Origin: Rhizobium sp. Q54
GTDB lineage: Bacteria; Pseudomonadota; Alphaproteobacteria; ATCC43930; CGMCC-115725
Reading direction: 5' to 3'
NCBI GenBank assembly: GCA_945861155.1
Contig: CAMATN010000002.1
Location: forward strand, 1-64,000
DNA: 64,000 bases
Positions within the stretch are counted from its first letter, which is position 1, and every line of letters begins with the position of its first letter. Below, piece by piece: positions 52,389-59,912 of the stretch. A program made the translations under genes and the position numbers. The notes below the pieces were generated by a model. It saw only the letters and a program-made list of their open reading frames with translations. It was not told the origin of the DNA and did not search any database.

Positions 52389-53519
52389 ATGCCAGCGACT
52401 GAAAAAGACCCCGTAGTAGTCGTACTGCAACTCACCGGCGGGAACGATTATCTGAACACGGTGATTCCCTATAACAATCCGCTGTACCGCGATGGCCGGG
52501 CAGCGGTGGGGATCCCCGACAACCAGATCATGCACCTCGACAAGGACTATGGCATCCCGCATTACATGGCCCCACTGAAGCAGTTCTGGGATGAAGACAA
52601 GCTCGCCATCCTGCACGGCGTCGGCTACCCCAATTCGCCGCGCTCGCATTTCCGCTCGATGGACATCTGGCATACCTGCGAGCCGGAAAAGGTCGGGACC
52701 GAGGGTTGGCTGGGCCGGGTGGCGCGCGAATTCGACCCCAACAAAGAGAACGTCGTCACCACCGTAAACTTCGGGCCATGCCTGCCTCGCTCTCTGGTGG
52801 TACAGGATGTTCCGGTGGCGTGCGTGGCCGGCGCATTGGAAAAGTACGGCTTCCTGCCGACCATCCAGGGTGAGCAGCGCCTGCAGGTGCTCAATCGATT
52901 CTCGCAGATGTACCAGCCGGCGTTGGGCACCGGTCCGGTGATGGATTATCTCGGGACCACCGGCCTGGATTCTCTGAAGGGCGAGGACATCCTCAAGGTG
53001 GCGCCGCTGAAGTATTCGTCGACGGTGACGTATCCCAATACCTCGATCGCGCGCAAACTCAAGGGTATCGCCCAGGTGCATTTCGCCGATTTGGGCAGCC
53101 GGATCTTCTACTGCGATCACGGCACCTTTGACACGCATGCCGGGCAGAACCCCGGGCACGGCAATTTGTGGAGCGCGGTGACAGAGGGTCTCGACGCCTT
53201 CATGAAAGACCTTCGCGAGCACAATCACGCGGACAACGTCATCGTCCTGATGTTCTCGGAGTTCGGTCGCCGCGTGCAGGATAACGGCTCCGGCACGGAT
53301 CACGGCGCCGGTGGCGTGGCCTTTGTGCTCGGCGAGAAGGTCAAAGGCGGCCATTACGGCGAGATGCCCTCCCTGAAGCCGGAACATTTGGTTCAGGGCG
53401 ACCTCAACCCGAATATGGACTTCCGCAGCGTCTACTCGACGATCCTCGACAAATGGCTGAAGGTGAACCCAGCACCGATCGTCAACGGCACATTTGAGCA
53501 GCCGGCCTTCCTCAATTAA
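52389..53519 (+). CDS. DUF1501 family protein without Tat signal
   Basis: A 376-aa DUF1501 protein related to the alkaline phosphatase/sulfatase-like superfamily. Family signatures are LTGGNDYLNTVIPYNNPLY, SPRSHFRSMDIWHT, GTFDTHAGQNPGHGNLW and MFSEFGRRVQDNGSGTDHGAGGV, giving a set of Asp/His residues suited to metal binding. DUF1501 proteins normally start with a Tat signal; this one starts directly with the domain (MPATEKDPVVVVLQLTGG). AAGGAGGAA precedes ATG 52389. It is the second gene of the operon. Confidence 0.88.
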   Translation: MPATEKDPVVVVLQLTGGNDYLNTVIPYNNPLYRDGRAAVGIPDNQIMHLDKDYGIPHYMAPLKQFWDEDKLAILHGVGYPNSPRSHFRSMDIWHTCEPEKVGTEGWLGRVAREFDPNKENVVTTVNFGPCLPRSLVVQDVPVACVAGALEKYGFLPTIQGEQRLQVLNRFSQMYQPALGTGPVMDYLGTTGLDSLKGEDILKVAPLKYSSTVTYPNTSIARKLKGIAQVHFADLGSRIFYCDHGTFDTHAGQNPGHGNLWSAVTEGLDAFMKDLREHNHADNVIVLMFSEFGRRVQDNGSGTDHGAGGVAFVLGEKVKGGHYGEMPSLKPEHLVQGDLNPNMDFRSVYSTILDKWLKVNPAPIVNGTFEQPAFLN

Positions 53520-53539
53520 CCGGAAGGCCGTCGGCTATC

Positions 53540-53577
53540 GCCCTCTTTCCCGTGGCACAGACCATGGGAAGGAGGGC
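53540..53577 (+). other. Long hairpin between DUF1501 and NHL genes
   Basis: GCCCTCTTTCCCGTGG pairs with CCATGGGAAGGAGGGC over 16 positions (two as G-U in RNA) around a short loop. There is no T-run, so it may be a processing or stability element, or a weak terminator. An 11-bp direct repeat CCGGAAGGCCG flanks it at 53520 and 53616. A hairpin with the same core follows the NHL gene. Confidence 0.6.
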
Positions 53578-53652
53578 CCATGCCGAGGCAGCGTAAAGCG
53601 AACGCCTCCCGGATGCCGGAAGGCCGACAAGTGATTTGGATAGGAGCAAGCT

Positions 53653-54756
53653 ATGCCGCTGACAACGGTCGCGAGTGGACGCGTCTATGATTGGAGCCAT
53701 GCCGTCGGGCGCGGCGCGGCGCGGGGCACGGGGTTCAATTATCCGCAGACAATGTGCCTGGGTAAAGGTGGCATCGTCTACACCGCCAATCGGGGCAACG
53801 AAAACAATTTCGGGATGCACGTCAATAAAGTGAAACTCGGCGGTCCAGGCGAAGAAGAATTGCTCGCCGACTTTTTCGATTATGGCGAAGGGGACGGGCA
53901 TAGCACTTGGCCGTTTGGCGTCGCCACCGACGACCAGGACCATGTCTACGTCTCGGATGAATGGGAGAACTCGATCTCGGTGTTCGACACCAGCGGCAAG
54001 TTCCTGCGCAAATGGGGAACGACAGGCAGCGGCGATGGCGAGCTGCTGCGCCCCGCCGGTCTCGCGGTCGAGAAAAACGGCAATGTCATCGTCGTCGACA
54101 GCGGCAACAATCGCCTGCAAGTCTTCAGCCCCGAGGGGAAGTTTGTCGGGAAATGCGGCAAGGCTGGCAGCGGCCCCGGTGAGTTCAACCAGCCTTGGGG
54201 GATCACCCTCGATAAGGACGGCAACATCTTCGTCGCCGACTGGAAGAACCACCGCGTGCAAAAGCTGACCAACCAGGGCAAGCCGCTGATGAGCATCGGG
54301 GAATACGGCGCGATTGAAGCGCCCGAGGATTCCTATGCGGTGACCTACATGGGTCCGTTCATCGCCGCGGCCTCGGAGAAGGCGGGCAATCCCAGCCCCG
54401 GCAAGTTCAATCATCCGACCGATGTCGCGGTGGACAGCGATGGCGACATCTACGTCGCTGATTGGGGCAACCATCGGGTCTGCGTCTTCGATTCGGCTGG
54501 AAACCCGATTACCAGCCTGGTCGGCGATGCCCACGTGCTGTCCAAATGGGGCCAGCAGAGCATCGACGCCAACCCCGACATGATGAAAGCGCGGCGTCGG
54601 GTAAAGAGCCTCGAGCCGCAATGGCGTTTCTGCTTCCCGACCGCGGTCGATTTTGATCCGGAGACCGATACGGTCATCGTCGCCGACAGCCAGCGTAACC
54701 GCCTGCAGATCTACAAAAAGGTGCGCGACTACACCGATTTCCAGGCGAACCTGTAA
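53653..54756 (+). CDS. NHL-repeat beta-propeller protein
   Basis: A 367-aa protein made almost entirely of NHL repeats (FGVATDDQDHVYVSDEWENSISVFD; PAGLAVEKNGNVIVVDSGNNRLQVF; PWGITLDKDGNIFVADWKNHRVQKL; PTDVAVDSDGDIYVADWGNHRVCVF; PTAVDFDPETDTVIVADSQRNRLQIY), predicting a six-bladed propeller. No signal peptide or membrane segment. NHL propellers bind proteins, RNA or ligands, and some are lyases. ATG 53653 is preceded by AGGAG. It probably belongs to the DUF1800-DUF1501 operon. Confidence 0.88.
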   Translation: MPLTTVASGRVYDWSHAVGRGAARGTGFNYPQTMCLGKGGIVYTANRGNENNFGMHVNKVKLGGPGEEELLADFFDYGEGDGHSTWPFGVATDDQDHVYVSDEWENSISVFDTSGKFLRKWGTTGSGDGELLRPAGLAVEKNGNVIVVDSGNNRLQVFSPEGKFVGKCGKAGSGPGEFNQPWGITLDKDGNIFVADWKNHRVQKLTNQGKPLMSIGEYGAIEAPEDSYAVTYMGPFIAAASEKAGNPSPGKFNHPTDVAVDSDGDIYVADWGNHRVCVFDSAGNPITSLVGDAHVLSKWGQQSIDANPDMMKARRRVKSLEPQWRFCFPTAVDFDPETDTVIVADSQRNRLQIYKKVRDYTDFQANL

Positions 54757-54802
54757 CAGCTGCCGGACCGGGTGCCGCCACCGGCGCCCGGCGTAAGTCT
54801 TT

Positions 54803-54846
54803 CCGCTCTTTCCCGCCTTGCTTTGTGCGTCGGCGGGAAGGAGCGG
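54803..54846 (+). terminator. Hairpin likely ending the DUF1800-DUF1501-NHL transcript
   Basis: CCGCTCTTTCCCGCC pairs with GGCGGGAAGGAGCGG over 15 positions (one G-U) with a 14-base loop, 46 bases after the NHL stop. Only a short T-run (GTTTG) follows, so termination strength is uncertain. Its CTCTTTCCC/GGGAAGGAG core is the same as in the hairpin at 53540. Confidence 0.55.
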
Positions 54847-54988
54847 TTTGCGTTAAAGCCCCCCACCGCCCACTCCCGCGAGCCGCTCCGGCAGCCCGGT
54901 TGCGTACGACAGGCGCGCATCACAGGCGCTGAATGCCTCGCGCCCGTGGTGCGCGCTCGCCGCCAGCGTCGGGCGCGCAATGGCATAG

Positions 54989-55037
54989 TTTAGAAATGCT
55001 CTAATCTATTGACTGGTCCGTCCGCCGACCCATATCG
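54989..55037 (+). promoter_or_regulatory. Irr-box and promoter of the erythrin operon
   Basis: TTTAGA-AATGC-TCTAAT (54989-55005) differs by one base from a perfect 17-bp Irr/ICE palindrome. Three bases on stands TTGACT (55009-55014), and ATATCG lies at a 17-base spacing (55032-55037). A regulator bound there would touch the -35 region. The arrangement is identical to the site at 50696. The start codon at 55100 gives a leader of about 55 bases. Confidence 0.7.
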
Positions 55038-55099
55038 AAGCCATCCGTCGGGCGAGCCGCCCAACCGCGGCCACCTGTCCTGTGTCATAGGAGTGAAGG

Positions 55100-55519
55100 A
55101 TGGCGTCTCTTAAGAATTCCAAGACCGAGGACAATCTGAAGGAAGCGTTTTCCGGCGAAAGCCAAGCCAACCGCCGCTACCTGTATTTCGCGCAGAAGGC
55201 CGACGTTGAGGGCTTTAACGACGTCTCGGCCGTGTTCCGCTCGACTGCGGAGGGCGAGACCGGCCACGCCCATGGCCACCTCGAATTCCTCGAGGAAGTC
55301 GGCGACCCGACGACCGGAAAGCCGATCGGCCGTACCGGCGACAATCTGCGCGCCGCGATCGCCGGCGAAACCCATGAATACACCGATATGTATCCGGGCA
55401 TGGCGCGCACCGCCCGCGACGAAGGCTTCGACGAGATCGCCGATTGGTTCGAGACGCTGGCCAAGGCCGAGAAATCGCATGCCGGCCGCTTCCAGCGGGC
55501 GCTCGACACATTGGCCTGA
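55100..55519 (+). CDS. Rubrerythrin-like diiron protein without rubredoxin domain (erythrin)
   Basis: A 139-aa four-helix-bundle ferritin-like protein. Diiron ligand motifs are AFSGESQANRRYLYFAQKA, EGETGHAHGHLE (ExxH), IAGETHEYTDMYPGMA and LAKAEKSHAGRF (ExxH). The rubredoxin FeCys4 domain of classical rubrerythrin is absent. Such proteins reduce peroxide or handle iron, with electrons from a partner. The likely partner is the Fe-S protein encoded downstream. The upstream Irr box suggests iron control. Confidence 0.93.
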   Translation: MASLKNSKTEDNLKEAFSGESQANRRYLYFAQKADVEGFNDVSAVFRSTAEGETGHAHGHLEFLEEVGDPTTGKPIGRTGDNLRAAIAGETHEYTDMYPGMARTARDEGFDEIADWFETLAKAEKSHAGRFQRALDTLA

Positions 55520-55624
55520 TCCGACGCTGATCCGGGTGAACTAACGGGGGGTGCGGAGCATCGGCTGCTGCGCCCTTCTTCCATTTTGACCAGGCCGGGA
55601 CCATTCCGGCGATGAGGTGACCGG

Positions 55625-57001
55625 ATGCGGGAAGGCAGTCTGGACGCACCGACGCGTCATGTAATCCGGTGGGAAGACCCCGATTTCACCGACCGGGACA
55701 AGACCGAAGCGGAGATGCGGCGGATTTTCGATATCTGCCACGGCTGCCGGCGCTGCTTCAATCTGTGCGATTCGTTTCCGCGCCTGTTCGACCTGATCGA
55801 CAATTCGGCAACCGGCGAAGTTGACGGGGTCGCGGCGGCCGATTACCGGCAGGTCGCCGATGCCTGCACGCTCTGCGACATGTGCTTCATGACGAAATGC
55901 CCCTATGTGCCGCCGCACGAGTTCAACCTCGATTTCCCGCACGTGATGCTGCGCTACCGCGCCGTCGAACATAAGGAAGGGCTGGTGCCGTGGGCGCGCA
56001 CCGAGCTCGGCAAGACCGACCGCAACGGCCCACTCGCCCGCTTTGTCGCGCCGCTGGCAAATTGGGGGAGCGAGCGCCACAACCGGCTGACCCGGCCGGT
56101 GCTGGAAAAAACGGCTCGGGTCCATCGCGACGCCGAACTGCCCAAATATCACGGCACCACTTTCGCGATGCGGGCGCGCCGCGCGCCGCCGCCCGTCGAT
56201 TCGAGTGCTCCGGCGGCGGGCCGCAAGGCCGTGCTCTACGCGACCTGCTTCGTCAACTACAACAATCCGAGCATCGGCGAGGCGGCGCAGGCGGTGCTCG
56301 CGAAGAACGGGGTGGCGACCGAAATCGTCTACCCGCAATGCTGCCAGATGCCGCAACTCGAGGCCGGCGATCTCGCCAAGGTCGCGGCCGGCGCGCGGCA
56401 CGTCGCGGCGACGCTCGCGCCCTATATCGACCGGGGCTACGACATCATCGCGCTGGTGCCGTCGTGTGCGTTGATGCTGAAATTCGAATGGCCATTGATC
56501 GTGCCGGACGATCCGGCGGTCGAGAAGCTGGCGGGCGCGACCTTCGACATCGCCGAGTACATCGTCGGCATCGCCAAGAAGGAGGGGCTGGCGCCCGGGC
56601 TGCGGCCGCTCGACGGCGGCGTCACGCTGCACATCGCCTGCCATGCCCGGGCTCAGAACATGGGGCAGAAATCGGCCGAGATGCTGCGCCTGATACCCGA
56701 GGCGCAAATCGGCGTGATCGAGCGCTGCTCCGGCCATGGCGGCTCCTGGGGCGTGCTGAAGGAGAATTTCGAGACCGCGCTCAAGGTCGGAAAGCCGGTG
56801 GCGCGCCAGGCAATGCGCGCTCCGACGCCGTTCCTCGCGTCGGAATGCCCGCTCGCCGGGTTGCACATCCTGCAAGGGATGGAGCTGCTTGCCCAAGGCG
56901 AGAGCCTGCCCGACCGCTCGCTGCACCCGATCGAGCTGATCGCGCGCGCCTACGGCATCGCCATTAGCGCGCCGGAGCCCGGCACGAGGACGGCGCCATG
57001 A
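55625..57001 (+). CDS. Heterodisulfide-reductase-like 4Fe-4S/CCG-domain protein
   Basis: A 458-aa soluble iron-sulfur protein of the GlpC/HdrD type. Two ferredoxin-like clusters are CHGCRRCFNLC (Cys38, 41, 44, 48) and CTLCDMCFMTKCP (Cys81, 84, 87, 92). Two CCG-type domains follow, with YPQCCQMPQLEAG and IACHARAQ...ERCSGHGGSWG. It is expected to pass electrons or reduce disulfides in the cytoplasm or at the membrane face. It follows erythrin and overlaps the DUF3501 gene by four bases (ATGA), a conserved trio. Confidence 0.9.
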   Translation: MREGSLDAPTRHVIRWEDPDFTDRDKTEAEMRRIFDICHGCRRCFNLCDSFPRLFDLIDNSATGEVDGVAAADYRQVADACTLCDMCFMTKCPYVPPHEFNLDFPHVMLRYRAVEHKEGLVPWARTELGKTDRNGPLARFVAPLANWGSERHNRLTRPVLEKTARVHRDAELPKYHGTTFAMRARRAPPPVDSSAPAAGRKAVLYATCFVNYNNPSIGEAAQAVLAKNGVATEIVYPQCCQMPQLEAGDLAKVAAGARHVAATLAPYIDRGYDIIALVPSCALMLKFEWPLIVPDDPAVEKLAGATFDIAEYIVGIAKKEGLAPGLRPLDGGVTLHIACHARAQNMGQKSAEMLRLIPEAQIGVIERCSGHGGSWGVLKENFETALKVGKPVARQAMRAPTPFLASECPLAGLHILQGMELLAQGESLPDRSLHPIELIARAYGIAISAPEPGTRTAP

Positions 57002-57606
57002 CCGCGCCGCCATCGCGCGCCCGGCGCCAGCTCAGCCGCGCCGATATCCTGCCGATCGAGGAATACGTCAAAATCCGGCGCCAGCGCCGCAGCGAAATCT
57101 CCGAACTCAAGAAGCGCCGCCGGATCGAGATCGGCCCGTTCGCGACCTTCTATTTCGAGAATTTCGACACGATGTGGCAGCAGGTCCACGAGATGCTCTA
57201 CATCGAGAAGGGGGGCGAGGCGCAGATCGCGGACGAGCTGGCGGCCTACAACCCGCTCATTCCGCAAGGCGGCGAACTGGTGGCCACGGTCATGTTCGAG
57301 ATCGCCGACCCGACCCGGCGCGCCCGTGCGCTGGCGCAGCTCGGCGGGCTCGAGAACCATGCGATGATCGAATGCGCCATCGGGGGCGGGCGGGTCCGCG
57401 GCGAAGCGGACCCGACGCGCGAGAATACCAGCCCCGAGGGCAAGGCGTCGGCCGTGCAGTTCATCCGCTTTGCGCTCGCCCCGCAGCAGGTTGCCGCCTT
57501 CAAGGCGCCGGGCGGCCGGATCGTCGTCGGCTTCGACCATCCGCAATATGGCCATATGGCGACATTGCCCGAAACCGTCCGCGCCGCCCTCGCCGAGGAT
57601 CTATAA
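56998..57606 (+). CDS. DUF3501 family protein
   Basis: A 202-aa DUF3501 protein. Recognisable family text is LSRADILPIEEYVKIRRQRR, EIGPFATFYFENFDTMWQQVHEMLYIEKGG and YNPLIPQGGELVATVMFEI. Function is unknown; it has no membrane segment or cysteine cluster and has a strongly basic N-terminus. It is translationally coupled to the heterodisulfide-reductase-like gene and so probably acts with that protein and the erythrin. Confidence 0.9.
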   Translation: MTAPPSRARRQLSRADILPIEEYVKIRRQRRSEISELKKRRRIEIGPFATFYFENFDTMWQQVHEMLYIEKGGEAQIADELAAYNPLIPQGGELVATVMFEIADPTRRARALAQLGGLENHAMIECAIGGGRVRGEADPTRENTSPEGKASAVQFIRFALAPQQVAAFKAPGGRIVVGFDHPQYGHMATLPETVRAALAEDL

Positions 57607-57941
57607 CCAGCCACCATGGATCGCGGGACCGCCGCTGCGCCCCCGCGAAAGCGCAGGTTGTCCGGTTAACCTCGGAAGCGCGGTGGTGAGAAGGGTTTAC
57701 AGCTAAATTGTCTCAGAAAAATCCCCTTGGCCGGGCTTGTCCCGGCCATCCACGTCGTGAAACGCCCGTGAAGTGTCCAGGAAGACGTGGATGGCCGGGA
57801 CAAGCCCGGCCAAGGGGGGATCTGTGGTTGTGGCTGTGTACTTCCTTGCAACCGCATTGGTGTCTCCGGCAGCCCTGCGGCTTTTCGCGGGGTGACGAAC
57901 GCGGGAGACCGAGCGCCGCGTAAAATGCTATTGCGTGCGCG
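57607..57941. other. Intergenic region with two REP-like elements
   Basis: The 335-base gap contains a CCCCCGCGAAAGC element around 57640, related to the one at 16406, and the large inverted repeat at 57723-57817. No open frame in it looks protein-coding and no promoter for the ABC-F gene is evident. Confidence 0.6.
57723..57817. repeat. 34-bp perfect inverted repeat (paired REP element)
   Basis: The arm at 57723-57756 (begins CCCCTTGGCCGGGCTTGTCC) is the exact reverse complement of 57784-57817, with 27 bases between. Each arm contains its own hairpin GGCCGGG-CTTGT-CCCGGCC. This GGCCGGGACAAGCCCGGCC motif is a widespread intergenic repeat in alphaproteobacteria. The pair can form a cruciform or a long RNA hairpin and may terminate the DUF3501 transcript. 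Confidence 0.85.
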
Positions 57942-59774
57942 ATGCCGCCGCCCTTGCTTCTGCTACAGGATATCACCCTTACCTTTGGGGTCACGCCGCT
58001 CCTGTCCGGCGCGGAACTTGCCGTAGCCGCCGGCGACCGGCTCTGCCTGGTCGGGCGCAACTGCTCGGGCAAATCCACGCTGCTGCGCATTGCCGCCGGC
58101 CTCGTACAGCCTGACAGCGGGCGCCGCTTCGCCCAGCCCGGCGCCACGATCCGCTACCTGCCGCAGGAGCCCGACCTCTCCGGGTTCGCCACCGCGCTCG
58201 CCTATGTCGAGGACGGGCTCGATCCCGAGGCGGCCGAGAGTCGTCCCCCGGATCGCCACCGGGCGCTTTATCTGCTCAAGGAACTCGGCCTCACCGGCGC
58301 CGAAAACCCGGAATCGCTGTCGGGCGGCGAGGCTCGTCGCGCCGCGCTCGCCCGGGCGCTCGCCCCCTCGCCCGACATCCTCCTGCTCGACGAGCCGACC
58401 AACCATCTCGACCTGCCCGGCATCGAATGGCTGGAGCGCGAGCTGGCGGGCATGCGCTCGGGCATCGTGCTGATCAGCCACGACCGCCGGCTGCTCGAAC
58501 GCATTTCCCGCGGCACGGTCTGGCTCGACCGCGGCATCACCCGCACCCTCGACGAGGGTTTCACCGCGTTCGAGCCCTGGCGCGATACGGTGCTCGAGCA
58601 GGAAGAGACCGAGTTTCACAAGCTCGGCCGCAAGATCGCGATGGAGGAGGATTGGCTGCGCTACGGCGTTTCCGCCCGGCGCACCCGCAACCAGCGCCGA
58701 CTCGCCGATCTGTTTGCGCTGCGCCGCAAACGCAAGGAACAACGCGGCGCGCAGGGCATGGTCCGGCTCGACGCGGCGCAAGCCGATCTGTCCGGCCGGC
58801 TGGTTGCAGCGGCGCAAGGGATCGCGAAATCCTATGGGGGCCGCCCGGTCGTGCGCGATTTCTCGACCCGGATCATGCGCGGCGACCGGGTCGGCATTGT
58901 CGGCCCCAACGGCGCCGGCAAGACGACGTTGCTGAACCTGCTGACCGGCGCGCTCGCGCCCGATGCGGGCGAGGTCCGGCTCGGGACCAACCTCGCGCAG
59001 GTGACGCTCGACCAGCGCCGCGAGACCCTCGACCCGCAACAGACCCTGAGCGACGCGCTGACCGGCGGCGGCGGCGACAATGTCACGGTCGGCGGCCAGA
59101 CCCGGCATGTCGTCGGCTACATGAAAGACTATCTGTTCCGCCCCGAGCAGGCCCGCACCCCGGTCGGCGTCCTGTCCGGCGGCGAGCGCGCCCGGCTGAC
59201 CCTGGCACGCGCCTTCGCCCTTCCCTCCAACCTCTTGGCGCTCGACGAGCCGACCAACGATCTCGATCTCGAAACCCTCGATTTGTTGCAGGAGAAGCTG
59301 GCCGAGTATCCCGGCACGGTGCTGCTGGTCAGCCACGACCGCGATTTCCTCGACCGCGTCGTGGTCGCCACCATCGCCACCGAAGGGAACGGGCGCTGGA
59401 CCGAATACGCCGGCGGCTACACCGACATGCTGGCCCAGCGCGGAACGGCGCCGGCAACGGCCGCGGTGGCAAAGCGACCGCGTGCGGTGACTGAGGCCGG
59501 CGCACAGCCAGCCGCCCGCTCCCGCCGGATGAGTTTCAACGATCGACACGCGCTGGAGACATTGCCGGCCCGGATCGCGGCGTTACAGACGCAGATCGCC
59601 GGGCTGAATGCCGTCCTCGCCGACCCGGATTTGTACGCCAGCGATCCCGGACGGTTCAGCAAAACGACAGCGTCGCTCGCCACAGCACGGGACCAACTGG
59701 CCGCAGCCGAGGAACAGTGGCTGACCCTGGAAATGCAGCGCGAGGAGATCGAGGCGCTCGAACCAAAAACCTGA
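57942..59774 (+). CDS. ABC-F family ATPase, Uup-like
   Basis: A 610-aa protein with two ABC domains and no membrane segment. The first has Walker A GRNCSGKST, signature LSGGEARRAAL and Walker B ILLLDEPTNHLDLPG; the second has GPNGAGKTTL, LSGGERARLTL and LLALDEPTNDLDLET. An arm/linker between them and a C-terminal coiled coil (ALETLPARIAALQTQIAGLNAVL) fit Uup. ABC-F proteins act on the ribosome; Uup also affects DNA replication intermediates. The start is ATG 57942. Confidence 0.93.
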   Translation: MPPPLLLLQDITLTFGVTPLLSGAELAVAAGDRLCLVGRNCSGKSTLLRIAAGLVQPDSGRRFAQPGATIRYLPQEPDLSGFATALAYVEDGLDPEAAESRPPDRHRALYLLKELGLTGAENPESLSGGEARRAALARALAPSPDILLLDEPTNHLDLPGIEWLERELAGMRSGIVLISHDRRLLERISRGTVWLDRGITRTLDEGFTAFEPWRDTVLEQEETEFHKLGRKIAMEEDWLRYGVSARRTRNQRRLADLFALRRKRKEQRGAQGMVRLDAAQADLSGRLVAAAQGIAKSYGGRPVVRDFSTRIMRGDRVGIVGPNGAGKTTLLNLLTGALAPDAGEVRLGTNLAQVTLDQRRETLDPQQTLSDALTGGGGDNVTVGGQTRHVVGYMKDYLFRPEQARTPVGVLSGGERARLTLARAFALPSNLLALDEPTNDLDLETLDLLQEKLAEYPGTVLLVSHDRDFLDRVVVATIATEGNGRWTEYAGGYTDMLAQRGTAPATAAVAKRPRAVTEAGAQPAARSRRMSFNDRHALETLPARIAALQTQIAGLNAVLADPDLYASDPGRFSKTTASLATARDQLAAAEEQWLTLEMQREEIEALEPKT

Positions 59775-59912
59775 TTCGCCTGATCATCGACGCCAGCTAT
59801 AGGTGGCAAGCGATCGCCCGATCCAGCACCGTACATGGACGGAATGCGCCAATAACAGATGCTGCTACGGCACCGCCTTGCGCACGGATGAGCGCGCCCT
59901 GAGATTAGAAGA

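Larger units (their letters stand above)
54757..55099. other. Intergenic region between the NHL and erythrin operons
   Basis: This 343-base gap holds the hairpin at 54803-54846 and the Irr-box/promoter at 54989-55037, annotated separately. The stretch between them (54847-54985) has short plus-strand open frames without recognisable protein similarity. I see no RNA gene. Confidence 0.6.

Noticed and set aside
57607-57941. Insertion-sequence remnant at the inverted repeat
   Set aside because: There is no transposase fragment or target-site duplication; nested GGCCGGG/CCCGGCC hairpins fit a REP element better.
59775-59912. A partner gene for the TIR protein in the gap before it
   Set aside because: Only short frames overlapping the ABC-F end are present, without start signals or recognisable domains.
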